Assembly (NCBI RefSeq): GCF_001746365.1
Contig: NZ_MJAJ01000071.1
Coordinates: 1 to 40,926 of the forward strand
Direction of reading: 5' to 3'
DNA: 40,926 nt
From: Streptomyces sp. LUP30
GTDB taxonomy: Bacteria > Actinomycetota > Actinomycetes > Streptomycetales > Streptomycetaceae
Each line of letters begins with the position of its first letter. Position 1 is the first letter of the stretch. Of the stretch, positions 1 to 9,300 are shown piece by piece. Below the pieces are notes generated by a model. That model was not told the DNA's origin and made no database searches. It was given only the letters and a program-made list of their open reading frames with translations. A program made the position numbers and the translations under genes.

Positions 1-1
1 G

Positions 2-1765
2 CCACCGGCTCCCGCGGCGGACGCCGTCGAGGGCGTACGGCGCGTGCTGGCCGGCGGCGGCGCACCCGAGGCGCTCGCGCCGCAGGCCGCCGCCGTGCTC
101 GGCGAGGGCGCCGAGGACGTCCTGCGCGAGGATCCCTGGCAGTTGCTGCGCGTCCCCGGTGTGCGCCCCGAACAGGCGGACGGGTTCGCGCGGGCACTGC
201 TCGGCCCGGAGTGCGCCCCCGACGACGAACGGCGCGGCCGTGCGATGACCGTCTGGCTGCTGGAGCAGGCGGCGCTGGCCGGGCACACCGCCCTGGAGCT
301 GCCCACGCTCACCGCCGCTCTCGCCCGCCAGGCCGTGCCGGACGCCGACGCGGCGGTGCAGGGCGCCCTGGCGGAGGGAGAGGCTCTCGTCTTCCAGGAC
401 GCCCTCGACGCGCCCGCGGGGGGCCGGCCGACGGCCGACGCCGAGACGGGCGACGAGGGCGAGGAGGAAGCGGCCCGGCCGGTCCGTGTCCTGGTCGGCC
501 TGGAGCGGTACGCGCTCGCCGAGGAGAGCCTCGCCGACGCGCTGGCCCGGGTCGTCAACTCCCTGGCCAAGGAGGCGTCCGCGCCGTGGGAGCCCGTGGC
601 CGCGGCCGCGTCCGGCAGCGCCGCCGAGCTGGTCCGCGCCGTCGCCGGGCACGGCCTGGTGCTGCACACCGGGGGCGAGGCCGCCCGCGCCGAACCCGCC
701 GCGCTGCTCGCCGCGGCGCGGGAGCTGGGGCTGCGCGCCGTCGCCGCCTGTCACACCCCGGACGGCCGGCGCGCGTTCACGGAGCTCCTCGGCGAGCGGG
801 CCGCTGACGGCACGGTCGTGACCGTCCCCGGTCTCCTCTCCGGCGCCGAGGGTCCCGGACGGGACGGCGACGGGGCCTTCGCGCTCGACCTGCTGATCGT
901 GCTCGACGCGCCGCAACTGGACGTGGAGAGCGCCGCCATGCTGGCCGAGTCCCTGCCGGACGGGGCGCGGCTGGTGCTCAGCGGCGATCCGGCGGTGCTG
1001 TGGTCGGCGGGGCCCGGCCGGGTCTTCGCCGACCTGCTCGCGGCGCGCGCCTGCCCGCAGATCGCCTCGCGCACCCCCGACCCGGGTCCGCTCGGCGAGC
1101 TGGTGTCCGGGGTCGGCGTCGGCGAGCTGAACCAGGTCGACGCACCGGGCAAGGAGATCGTGATCGTGCCGGTGCGCGACGCGGGCGAGGCCGTCCACCG
1201 GACCGTGCAGCTGCTCGCCGACTCGGTGCCGCGGGCCTTCGGGATCACGTCCGACGAAGCGGTGGTGATCACCCCGGGTCACGGGGGCGCGGCCGGTACG
1301 CGCGCGCTGAACGCCGCGCTGAAGGAACGGCTCAATCCCGGCCCCGGCCGCTTCGGCGGCTTCGACCCCGGCGACCGGATCGCCTACTCCCCCGCGCCGG
1401 GCCGCACGGTGGCGGGCCGGGTGGTGACGGCCGACGCGGACGGGCTGCACCTGACCTGCGCGGACGTCTCCGTCGTCGTCCCGAGGGAGCGGGTGGAGCA
1501 GACCGTGCGCCACGGCTGGGCGCTCACCGCGCACCAGGCGGTGGGCAGCCGATGGCCGGCGGCGGTCGTGGTGCTGCCCGGGGACGCGGCGCAGGCCCTG
1601 TCCCGCCCCTGGGTGTACACGGCCTTCGGCCGGGCGGAGCGCCATCTGTCCGTGGTGCACGGAGTGGAGCAGGCCCTGCCCCGAGCGGTCGCCGGGGTCC
1701 CCGCGAAACCGCGCACGACCCGGCTGCCGGTACTGCTGCGCGCACAGCTCCCGGCGGCGGAGTAG
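2..1765 (+). CDS. RecD-like helix-hairpin-helix helicase homologue, 5' end missing
   Basis: The reading frame is open from base 2, so the start lies outside the window. About 587 residues are visible. A helix-hairpin-helix-like segment (DPWQLLRVPGV, near bases 140-180) is followed by a helicase-like region and a UvrD_C_2-like end (RHGWALTAHQAVGSRWP, near 1510-1560), the order found in RecD2 helicases. The ATP-binding motifs are degenerate. Where GGPGTGKT is expected, the protein has LHTGGEAARAEP without the Walker A lysine. The Walker B region reads LLIVLDAPQ. It therefore resembles a DNA-binding helicase relative that may not hydrolyse ATP. The family assignment comes from motif order, not a search. 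A hairpin follows the stop codon. Confidence 0.7.
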   Translation, partial: PPAPAADAVEGVRRVLAGGGAPEALAPQAAAVLGEGAEDVLREDPWQLLRVPGVRPEQADGFARALLGPECAPDDERRGRAMTVWLLEQAALAGHTALELPTLTAALARQAVPDADAAVQGALAEGEALVFQDALDAPAGGRPTADAETGDEGEEEAARPVRVLVGLERYALAEESLADALARVVNSLAKEASAPWEPVAAAASGSAAELVRAVAGHGLVLHTGGEAARAEPAALLAAARELGLRAVAACHTPDGRRAFTELLGERAADGTVVTVPGLLSGAEGPGRDGDGAFALDLLIVLDAPQLDVESAAMLAESLPDGARLVLSGDPAVLWSAGPGRVFADLLAARACPQIASRTPDPGPLGELVSGVGVGELNQVDAPGKEIVIVPVRDAGEAVHRTVQLLADSVPRAFGITSDEAVVITPGHGGAAGTRALNAALKERLNPGPGRFGGFDPGDRIAYSPAPGRTVAGRVVTADADGLHLTCADVSVVVPRERVEQTVRHGWALTAHQAVGSRWPAAVVVLPGDAAQALSRPWVYTAFGRAERHLSVVHGVEQALPRAVAGVPAKPRTTRLPVLLRAQLPAAE

Positions 1766-1770
1766 CACGA

Positions 1771-1816
1771 ACGGAGGCGGTCGCGAACGGGTCTCCCCCT
1801 CCGCGACCGCCTCCGT
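1771..1816 (+). terminator. Hairpin terminator after the helicase-like gene
   Basis: A perfect 15-bp inverted repeat (1771-1785 with 1802-1816) surrounds a 16-base loop and begins five bases after the stop codon. There is no long T run, which is usual for Streptomyces. The rest of the gap to 1970 shows no gene. Confidence 0.7.
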
Positions 1817-1970
1817 CCTACCGCAGTCCTGCCGCCGTCCGACGGCCGTCCGCACGCGGACGACACCGGGCTCCGGTCCCCGACCGCCGGTGGTCGGGCA
1901 CCGGTCGCCCGTCCGTCAGGCGCGGGCGACCGGGCTTCGGCGCCGGCCGCCGCCGGCCGTGGTCCGTGGG

Positions 1971-2648
1971 CTAGCGGTCCGCGTCCAGCGTCTCCAGCTC
2001 CTCGTCCTCGATGTCGTCCGCGAGATCGTCGTCGGCGTCGTCGTCGAGCTCGTCGAAGACCGAGCTCACGTCGAAGCGGCAGACCACCCGCCCGGCGTCG
2101 ACGTCGTCGAACGGCGCCTCCAGCCACTCCCCCGGCTCGGCCGGTTCGTCGGCGGCCAGCACCCACAGCGTGGAGTCGCCCTCCTCCAGGCCGAACTCCT
2201 TGTGCCGGGAGGCGATCTCGTCCGCTTCGAACTCGCCGAACAGGACGCCCAGAGCCCCGTGCACGGTGCTCGCGACCTCGGTCCCCGCCGCGTCGCCGTC
2301 CGCCGCCTCCACCCGCTGCGCCTGCGCCAGCAACCGCTGCGGCTCGGCGACGGCGTAGTCGCGGCGGATCAGCACGCTCAGCCCGTTCGGCTCCTCGGGT
2401 CCCTCGTAGGGCGGCAGGGAGTCCTCCGCGCCAGGAATCTCGAAGGGCGTGACCTCGTCGTACCGGTCGTAGAGCAGTTCGTCGTACACCTCGGCGGCCG
2501 CGGCCAGCTCGTTGAACGCCTCGTTGACAGCCGGGTCGTCCTCTCCCGTCCTGCGTTCGACCGCGGCCAGGTGGCGGTCGAGCGCGGTCTTGACCGCCTC
2601 GGCGGCGGCGCGTACCTCGGCAGCGGTGGGCTGCGCAGCATCAGACAT
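1971..2648 (-). CDS. Conserved acidic hypothetical protein (225 aa)
   Basis: I do not recognise a characterised family. The protein is strongly acidic, and its last 30 residues are mostly Asp/Glu (DDDADDDLADDIEDEE). No signal peptide or membrane segment is visible, so it is probably cytosolic. I chose the ATG at 2648 (MSDAAQPTAAEV). An upstream in-frame start at 2687 would overlap the divergent promoter region, and the peptide it adds does not look coding. A -10-like TAGCGT sits seven bases before this ATG, which suggests a leaderless transcript. The gene is divergent from the DUF5703-like gene with a 47-bp gap and converges on the helicase-like gene. Confidence 0.75.
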   Translation of the reverse strand: MSDAAQPTAAEVRAAAEAVKTALDRHLAAVERRTGEDDPAVNEAFNELAAAAEVYDELLYDRYDEVTPFEIPGAEDSLPPYEGPEEPNGLSVLIRRDYAVAEPQRLLAQAQRVEAADGDAAGTEVASTVHGALGVLFGEFEADEIASRHKEFGLEEGDSTLWVLAADEPAEPGEWLEAPFDDVDAGRVVCRFDVSSVFDELDDDADDDLADDIEDEELETLDADR

Positions 2649-2695
2649 AGTGCAGACGCTATCCGTACCGGGCCCCAGCCCGCACAATAGATGCG
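2649..2695. promoter_or_regulatory. Compact divergent promoter region with possible leaderless starts
   Basis: Only 47 bp separate two divergent start codons. On the minus strand TAGCGT (2656-2661) lies seven bases before the ATG at 2648. On the plus strand CACAAT (2683-2688) lies seven bases before the ATG at 2696. That spacing would place transcription starts at the start codons. Neither gene has a clear ribosome binding site here. No good -35 match is visible. Confidence 0.4.
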
Positions 2696-2884
2696 ATGCC
2701 GGAATACGAATTCGTCGACGTCTACGTGCCGCGCGGGGTCTCCCGCAAGGAGGCGACGCGACTGCTGACCGACCATGCCGAGTACGGACACTGGGAGTTG
2801 GACCGCCTGAGCCTGCTGCGTGACGGCAGCCGCCGGGTGCGGTTGCGCCGGCGGATCATCCGCCAGGTGCGTGCCACGTGGTGA
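2696..2884 (+). CDS. Small DUF5703-type protein (62 aa)
   Basis: A 62-residue basic protein (MPEYEFVDVYVPRGVSRKEA at the start, RRRIIRQVRATW at the end). It resembles a short actinobacterial protein that I remember as DUF5703; its function is unknown to me. It has no membrane segment or cysteines. A CACAAT box seven bases before the ATG suggests a leaderless mRNA. A strong hairpin follows 14 bases after the stop, so it is probably a single-gene transcript. Confidence 0.75.
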   Translation: MPEYEFVDVYVPRGVSRKEATRLLTDHAEYGHWELDRLSLLRDGSRRVRLRRRIIRQVRATW

Positions 2885-2898
2885 GGTGAGAGACGGAA

Positions 2899-2936
2899 AA
2901 CGGAGCGGGCCCCGCCGAGGCGGGGCCCGCTCCGTT
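2899..2936. terminator. Strong bidirectional hairpin terminator
   Basis: A perfect 17-bp stem (2899-2915 with 2920-2936) closes a four-base loop (CGAG). It lies between the convergent ends of the DUF5703-like gene and chpC and has A/T-rich flanks on both sides, so it could end transcripts from either direction. Confidence 0.85.
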
Positions 2937-2953
2937 GTGGGCGCCCTTCGCGC

Positions 2954-3796
2954 TTACGCGGAGGGACGCGCCTTGCGGTAGAGCACCGCGCCCGCCAGCA
3001 GCGCGCCCGCGCCGACCGGCAGGACGAGGCCCATCGGCATCTCGCTGCCCGTGTGCGCGAGCTGCGCGGCGTGGGCGGCGGGCCGGTGGACGGCGGAGGC
3101 GCCGACCGGCGTCATGTGATGCGAGGTGGAGGGCACGCCGCCGGGACGGGACGGGCTGGACTGGCCGTGGTCGCCCGGGGTGCCGTGGTCGTGGCCACCG
3201 GGCTTGCCCGGGGTCTCGTGGCCGCGCGACGGCGGCGTGTGCATGCTGGAGCCGCTGTCGTTGGCGCAGTCGTTGCCGAAGCTCGGGTTGAGGATCCCGA
3301 CGACGTCGGCGCTGTTGCCGCACACGTTCACCGGCACGTCGACCGGCGCCTGGACGTGGTTGCCGGAGCCGACGCCGGGCGATCCGCCGGTGTGGCCGCC
3401 CGCCTGCGCGCCCCCGGACCCGCCGTGCGCGCCGGAACCGCCGTGGCCGCCGTTGTGACCGCCGCCGTGGCCGCCGTTGTGGTTCCCGCCGTGGTTCCCG
3501 GCGTGGCTGCCGCCGCCCCGCTGCTCACCGTATCCGCGCGACGGAGCACCGCCGCCCTTGTTGACGCAGGAGTTGCCGAAGGTCGGGTTGAGCGCCCCGA
3601 CGACGTCGACGGTGTTGCCGCACACGTTGACGGGAACGTTGATCGGCGCCTGCACCGAGTTGCCCGACAGGACGCCGGGCGAGTCGGTGGCGTAGCCGTT
3701 CGCGCCGGAGTCGGCGTGGGCGTAGCCGCCGGCGGCGGCGATCACCCCCGTTGCCGCCGCCACGGTCATGAGGCTTTTGCGGGTGACCTGTCGCAT
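2954..3796 (-). CDS. chpC: Long chaplin ChpC, sortase-anchored
   Basis: Chaplins are secreted amphipathic proteins that form amyloid films on aerial hyphae; long chaplins are fixed to the cell wall. This 280-residue protein has a signal peptide (residues 1-28, ending AHA), chaplin domain 1 (about 31-79, Cys59 and Cys77), a Gly/His/Asn-rich linker (about 94-137), chaplin domain 2 (about 139-180, Cys159 and Cys177), a second linker, an LAHTG sortase motif at 246-250, one membrane helix and a basic tail (YRKARPS). LAXTG is the motif used by Streptomyces class E sortases. I chose the ATG at 3796 because the signal peptide starts there and AGGGA precedes it; the longer frame to 3847 adds no signal-like sequence. 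It lies beside chpH on the same strand, as chpC and chpH do in S. coelicolor. Confidence 0.95.
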   Translation of the reverse strand: MRQVTRKSLMTVAAATGVIAAAGGYAHADSGANGYATDSPGVLSGNSVQAPINVPVNVCGNTVDVVGALNPTFGNSCVNKGGGAPSRGYGEQRGGGSHAGNHGGNHNGGHGGGHNGGHGGSGAHGGSGGAQAGGHTGGSPGVGSGNHVQAPVDVPVNVCGNSADVVGILNPSFGNDCANDSGSSMHTPPSRGHETPGKPGGHDHGTPGDHGQSSPSRPGGVPSTSHHMTPVGASAVHRPAAHAAQLAHTGSEMPMGLVLPVGAGALLAGAVLYRKARPSA

Positions 3797-3900
3797 TGCT
3801 GAATCCCTGCTTTCCATTCCGTCCGCGTCCCGAATTGCTCGCATCATTGCAGCTGTTCGATTTATCCGGGATTTTCGAAGTCTTCGGCCTTTCCTTCGGG

Positions 3901-3948
3901 AAAAGACCGGTCGGCCCCGGAGCGCATGGGGTGCGCTCCGGGGCCGAC
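3901..3948 (-). terminator. Factor-independent terminator after chpH
   Basis: A 17-bp perfect stem (3910-3926 with 3932-3948) with a five-base loop is followed, on the minus strand, by a T run read from AAAA at 3901-3904. It lies 29 bases after the chpH stop, so chpH and chpC are probably separate transcripts. The remaining bases to 3797 would hold the chpC promoter. Confidence 0.85.
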
Positions 3949-3977
3949 GGTGTGGACGACCCCTCAGCGGGTCGACG

Positions 3978-4211
3978 TCAGTCGTTGACGCAGGTGTTGC
4001 CGAAGGCGGGGTTCAGCAGCCCGATCACCGAGATCGTGTTGCCGCAGACGTTCACCGGGACGTGCACGGGAACCTGGATGACGTTGCCGGACACCACACC
4101 CGGGGAGCCCACCGCGGCACCCTGGGCGCCCGCGTCGGCGACGGCGAGGCCCGCTCCCGCGAGAACCAGCCCACCAGTGGCAGCCGCAGCAGCGACGACC
4201 TTCTTGATCAT
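3978..4211 (-). CDS. chpH: Short chaplin ChpH
   Basis: A 77-residue secreted chaplin. The signal peptide (MIKKVVAAAAATGGL) ends at about residue 25 (AVA), leaving a mature peptide of about 52 residues, the chaplin domain alone. Cys56 and Cys74 are the conserved disulfide pair. The segment VHVPVNVCGNTISVIGLLN agrees closely with my memory of S. coelicolor ChpH, one of the two short chaplins kept by nearly all streptomycetes. AGGAGG four bases before the ATG at 4211 fixes the start; the longer frame to 4241 would begin upstream of this site. The 169 bases between chpH and the M20 gene hold no ORF and should contain the developmentally controlled promoter, but I could not place a sigma-BldN site with confidence. 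Confidence 0.96.
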   Translation of the reverse strand: MIKKVVAAAAATGGLVLAGAGLAVADAGAQGAAVGSPGVVSGNVIQVPVHVPVNVCGNTISVIGLLNPAFGNTCVND

Positions 4212-4380
4212 TATTCCTCCTAGTTGGCAAAGCGACCCCAAGCAGCGGATCGCATGTCACCAGTAACGAGGCGGAATTAATGGGGCTACGCGCTTATCGG
4301 CGCATTCACTCTTCCCAGTCGCGTCCGTACAGACGGTCGATTTTTCTCCGCCCGGCGAAAGCTCGTTTCACCGGGACATT

Positions 4381-5709
4381 TCAGGACGCGTCGATGAAGC
4401 GGTCCAGCACGCGCACCCCGAACTTCAGCCCGTCCACCGGCACCCGCTCGTCGACTCCGTGGAACATCCCGGCGAAGTCGAGCTCAGGCGGCAGCTTGAG
4501 CGGGGCGAAACCGAACCCGCGGATGCCGAGATCGTCGAAGGACTTGGCGTCGGTGCCGCCGGAGAGCATGTAGGGGACGGCCTTCGCCGTCGGGTCCTCG
4601 GCGAGCAGCGAGGACTGCATCGCCTCGACCAGCGCTCCGTCGAAGGACGTCTCCAGGGCCTTGTCGGAGTGCACGTCCTCGCGGCGCACGTTCGGGCCGA
4701 GGATCCGGTCGAGGTCGGCCAGGAACTCCTCCTGGTGCCCCGGCAGGAACCGCCCGTCGACGTGCGCGGTGGCCTCGCCGGGGATGACGTTGACCTTGTA
4801 GCCGGCGCCCAGCTGGGTCGGGTTGGCGGTGTTGCTCAGCGTCGCGCCGATCAGCTTGGCGATGCCGCCGAGCCGGACCAGGGTCGACTGCATGTCCTCG
4901 GGGTCCAGCTCGGTGCCCAGCGCGTCGCCGAGCTCGTCGAGGAAGGCCCGGGTCGTCTTGGTGACCCGCACGGGGAAGGTGTGCCGGCCGAGCCGCGCGA
5001 CGGCCTCGGACAGCTCGGTGATGGCGTTGTCCCGGTGGATCATCGAGCCGTGCCCGGCGGTGCCGGCCACGGTCAGCTTCATCCACTGCATGCCCTTCTC
5101 GGCCGTCTGGATGAGGTAGAGCCGCCGCTCCTCGCTCACCGTGAACGAGAACCCGCCCACCTCGCTGATCGCCTCGGTGACGCCGTCGAACAGGTGGCGG
5201 TGGTTGTCGACGAGGTGGCGGGCGCCATAGACGCCGCCGGCCTCCTCGTCGGCCAGGAACGCCAGCACGATGTCACGCGGGGGCCTGCGCCCGGACCGCA
5301 GCCGGTCGCGGACGACGGCCAGCGTCATCGCGTCCATGTCCTTCATGTCGACCGCGCCCCGGCCCCACACGCAGCCGTCGGCGACCTCGCCCGAGAAGGG
5401 GTGGTGCGTCCAGTCGGCCGCGTTGGCCGGGACGACGTCGAGGTGGCCGTGGATGAGCAGTGCGGGCCTCGAGGGGTCCTCGCCGGCGATGCGGGCCACC
5501 GTGGAGGCGCGGCCCGGGTGGGACTCGAAGATCTCCGGTTCGAGGCCCACCTCGGCGAGCTTCTCGGCGACCCATTCGGCCGCCTTGCGTTCACCCGGCC
5601 CCGAGTGGTCGCCGTAGTTGCTGGTGTCGATCCGGATCAGCTCGCGGCAGAGGTCCACGACCTCGTCCTCGCCGGTGACGCCCCTGGCCGTGTCGTCCGT
5701 CGCGCTCAC
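4381..5709 (-). CDS. M20-family metallopeptidase / deacylase
   Basis: A 442-residue zinc-dependent amidohydrolase of the M20 (ArgE/DapE/CPG2) family, which cleaves amide bonds of small peptides or N-acyl amino acids in the cytosol. Visible motifs are HGHLDVVP (metal ligand His89, Asp91), GRGAVDMK (bridging Asp121) and ADEEAGG (general base Glu155, metal ligand Glu156). A dimerisation lid lies between, with GHGSM around residue 215. The ATG at 5709 is preceded by a GGGAGGA-type ribosome site on the minus strand. Substrate cannot be read from sequence. It has the same orientation as chpH and lies upstream of it, but the 169-bp gap argues against an operon. Confidence 0.9.
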   Translation of the reverse strand: MSATDDTARGVTGEDEVVDLCRELIRIDTSNYGDHSGPGERKAAEWVAEKLAEVGLEPEIFESHPGRASTVARIAGEDPSRPALLIHGHLDVVPANAADWTHHPFSGEVADGCVWGRGAVDMKDMDAMTLAVVRDRLRSGRRPPRDIVLAFLADEEAGGVYGARHLVDNHRHLFDGVTEAISEVGGFSFTVSEERRLYLIQTAEKGMQWMKLTVAGTAGHGSMIHRDNAITELSEAVARLGRHTFPVRVTKTTRAFLDELGDALGTELDPEDMQSTLVRLGGIAKLIGATLSNTANPTQLGAGYKVNVIPGEATAHVDGRFLPGHQEEFLADLDRILGPNVRREDVHSDKALETSFDGALVEAMQSSLLAEDPTAKAVPYMLSGGTDAKSFDDLGIRGFGFAPLKLPPELDFAGMFHGVDERVPVDGLKFGVRVLDRFIDAS

Positions 5710-5914
5710 GCTGGTTCCTCCCGCTGTCGCTGCTGGTGGGTCTCCCTCATCCTCCCCTCCCCCGGGCCCCGGCCCAAGACGGGTCCCGGCCCGTCACACG
5801 CAGTTCACGCCGGACCGGACGCCGGGCGGTCGGCCTCCCGTGATCGGGCACCCCGGAAAGCCTGGTAATGTTTACGACGTCGCCGCGGGGTAAACCCCGC
5901 ACGACAGACACCTT

Positions 5915-5999
5915 GTCCGGGTGGCGGAATGGCAGACGCGCTAGCTTGAGGTGCTAGTGCCCTTTATCGGGCGTGGGGGTTCAAGTCCCCCCTCGGACA
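5915..5999 (+). tRNA. tRNA-Leu (anticodon GAG)
   Basis: An 85-base type II tRNA. The acceptor stem GTCCGGG pairs with CTCGGAC; A5999 is the discriminator base. The anticodon stem CTAGC/GCTAG closes the loop TTGAGGT with anticodon GAG at 5948-5950. A long variable arm (TGCCCTTTATCGGGCG) and a T arm with GGTTCAAGTCC follow. CCA is not encoded. A small hairpin (GCGGGG-TAAA-CCCCGC, 5885-5900) precedes it and may lie in the leader. The gap 5710-5914 holds no ORF. Confidence 0.95.
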
Positions 6000-6008
6000 C
6001 AGAAACCA

Positions 6009-6040
6009 GAGAGGGTGGTCCCGGTCGGGACCACCCTCTC
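6009..6040 (+). terminator. Hairpin terminator after tRNA-Leu
   Basis: A perfect 14-bp stem (6009-6022 with 6027-6040) and four-base loop GGTC begin nine bases past the tRNA end. There is no T run. Confidence 0.75.
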
Positions 6041-6174
6041 CGGCGTTCGGTGACGGCATGCCGAAAAAGGACATCGGGGCCACAGGGCGGTGGTTTCCCT
6101 TGATGTGGGGCAAGTCTCCCCCTCGCCGTGACCGCCCAGGTCAGCGGCGTGTCGATGATCTTCCCCGGATCCCC

Positions 6175-6230
6175 GGACGGCCGTCCCGGGTGGCCGTCAC
6201 CGGCGGGCGTGCCTAGCGTCGTACTAAAAT
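6175..6230 (+). promoter_or_regulatory. Candidate promoter and palindrome upstream of the Pls-like synthetase
   Basis: The 285-base gap 6041-6325 has no gene. It contains a perfect 12-bp palindrome GGACGGCCGTCC (6175-6186) and an unusually A/T-rich patch with TAAAAT (6225-6230), a good -10 match about 95 bases before the ATG. I see no matching -35 box at normal spacing, so an activator or alternative sigma factor would be needed. This is inference from base composition. Confidence 0.3.
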
Positions 6231-6325
6231 ATCCGGCTTGTTACGGAGCTGGACCGGACAACCCCAGGCAGACCTGCGGGCCCGCCGGCGCCCCGGAGGC
6301 TTCCGGGATCGAGACGCGAGGACCG

Positions 6326-9300
6326 ATGGCAGCCACACACGAGAGCAGTGCTCTCGGCCTGCTCGACGAAGAACTCCGCGCACAACTCGGCGACACCGCC
6401 CGCTTCTCCGGCGGCCCCGCCGCCTCCCCCCGCACCCTGGTCGACGTCCTCGACGCGACGGTGCGGTCGTTCCCGGACGAGCCGGCTCTGGACGACGGCG
6501 TCGTCTGCCTGACCTACCGCGCCCTGGCCGTCGAGGTGGAGAACCTCCGGCGCCGGCTCGCCGCCGCCGGGGTCGGGCTCGGCGACCGGGTGGGCGTGCG
6601 CGTCCCGTCCGGCACCAACGATCTCTACGTGGCGATCCTGTCCGTCCTCGCCGTCGGCGCGGCCTACGTCCCGGTGGACGCCGAGGACCCCGACGAGCGG
6701 GCCGAGCTGGTGTTCGGCGAGGCCGAGGTGCGGGCCGTCGTCGGCGCCGGGCACGGGATCACCGTCCACGGCACGTCCCCGACGGCCCCCGCCGCGCGCC
6801 CCGGTCCCGAGCACGACGCCTGGATCATCTTCACGTCCGGCTCCACCGGCAGACCCAAGGGCGTCGCCGTCAGCCACCGCAGCGCCGCCGCCTTCGTGGA
6901 CGCCGAGGCCGCCCTGTTCCTCGCCGAGGAGCCCATCGGGCCGGGCGACCGGGTCATGGCCGGGCTGTCGGTGGCCTTCGACGCCTCGTGCGAGGAGATG
7001 TGGCTCGCCTGGCGGTACGGCGCCTGTCTGGTGCCCGTCCCCCGCTCCCAGGTCCGCAGCGGCGCCGATCTGGGGCCCTGGCTGGTCGAGCAGGAGATCA
7101 CGGTGGTCTCCACGGTGCCGACGCTGGCCTCGCTCTGGGAGCCCGAGACCCTCAACGACGTCCGCCTGCTGATCTTCGGCGGTGAGGCCTGCCCGCCGGA
7201 GCTGGTGCAGCGCCTCGTCACGGAGGGTCGGGAGGTCTGGAACACCTACGGTCCGACCGAGGCGACCGTCGTCGCCTGCGCCTCGCTGATGTCGGGCGAG
7301 GAGCCGATCCGGATCGGGCTGCCGCTCAGGGGCTGGGAGCTGGCGGTCGTGGACGAGGCCGGGGAACCCGTGCCCCTGGGCGGCAGCGGACAGCTCGTGA
7401 TCGGCGGAGTCGGGCTCGCGCGGTACCTCGACGCCGAGAAGGACGCGGAGAAGTACGCGCCGCTGAAGTCGCTGGGCTGGGAGCGGGCGTACCGCAGCGG
7501 CGACCTGGTGCGCGCGGACGCCGAGGGGCTCGTCTTCCTCGGCCGGGCCGACGAGCAGATCAAGCTCGGCGGACGCCGCATCGAGCTGGGCGAGGTGGAC
7601 GCGGCGTTGCAGGCCCTGCCGGGCGTGGCGGGCGCGGCCGCGGCGGTACGGACCGCGCGCAGCGGCAACCAGCTGCTCGTCGGGTACGTCGTCACCCAGG
7701 ACGGCTGGGACCAGACGGCGGCGGTGGAGCGGCTGCGCGCCGAGCTGCCCGCGGCCCTGGTTCCGCTGCTGGCGCCGGTGCGGGATCTGCCGACGCGCAC
7801 GTCGGGGAAGGTCGACCGCAACGCGCTGCCCTGGCCCCTGGAGGGGCTGGAGACCGGCGGCCGCGCCGAGCAGCTGTACGGCACCGAGGCCTGGCTCGCC
7901 GAGCAGTGGACGGAGGTGCTGGGCATCCCGGTGGCCTCCGCCTCCGACGACTTCTTCGCGATCGGCGGCAGCAGTCTGGGCGCGGCCCAGCTCACCACCC
8001 GGCTGCGCACCCGCTATCCCGGCGCCGCGGTGCTGGACGTCTACCAGCGGCCGACCCTGCGCAAGCTGGCCCGGCGGCTGGAGGCCTCGGCGCAGGACGA
8101 CGTCGGCACCCGCACGATCGCGCCCGTGCCGAAGCGGACGCAGTTCCTCCAGCTCCTGCTGCTCCTGCCCCTGTTCACCCTGCTCGGGCTGCGCTGGACG
8201 GTCGCGCTGACCGCGCTGGGCGATCTGCTGCCCGCCTACGGCTGGCTGCCCACCGCCCCGTGGTGGCTGGTGGCCGCCGGAGCCCTGCTGTTCTTCAGCC
8301 CGCCGGGACGGCTCGCGCTCGGTGCGGGCGGGGCGCGGCTGCTGCTGCGGGGCGTGCGGCCCGGCCGCCATCCGCGGGGCGGCTCGGTGCATGTGCGGCT
8401 GTGGGCGGCGGAGCGGCTGGCCGACTTCAGCGGGGCCACTTCGCTGACCGGGGCGTGGCTGCAGCGGTACGCCCGGGCGCTGGGCGCGAAGGTCGGCCCC
8501 GACGTCGACCTCCACGCGCTGCCGCCGGTCACCGGACTGCTGAAGCTGGGCCGGGGCGCGGCCGTGGAGTCCGAGGTGGACCTGTCCGGCTACTGGCTGG
8601 ACGGCGACCGGCTGGAGATCGGCACGGTGAAGGTGGGCGCGCACGCGGTCGTCGGCACGCGCAGCACGCTCTTCCCGGGCGCGCGCGTCGGCAAGCGGGC
8701 CGAGGTGGCGCCGGGCTCGGCGGTCACCGGCCAGATCCCGACCGGGCAGCGGTGGGCGGGCGCGCCCGCGGCCAAGGTCGGCAAGGCCAAGCGCAACTGG
8801 CCCAAGGAGCGGCCGCCGCAGAGCCGCTACTGGCGGGCGATGTACGGCGTCTCGGGGCTCGGGCTGACGCTGCTTCCCGTGCTGTCGGGCGCGGCGGCAC
8901 TGCTGGTGGCCTCGCTCTTCGTGACGCCCGGCGACGGGCTGGGAGCGGCCATGCGGGGTGCGGCCGTCGCGCTCGTGCCCGCCACGCTGGCCTACGGGGC
9001 GGCGTACGCGCTGCTGGTGCTGGTCGCCGTCCGGCTGCTGAGCCTGGGGCTGCGGGAGGGCACGCACCCGGCGCACGGGCGGGTCGGCTGGCAGGCCTGG
9101 ACGGTCACCCAGCTGATGGACCGGGCGCGCGAGACGCTGTTCCCCCTGTACGCCGGGCTGGTCACGCCGGTGTGGCTGCGGCTGCTGGGCATGCGGATCG
9201 GGCGGGGCGCCGAGGTGTCGACGGTGCTGGCCCTGCCGAGTCTGACGACGGTCGGCGAGGGCGCGTTCCTGGCCGACGACACGCTGACCGCACCGTACGA

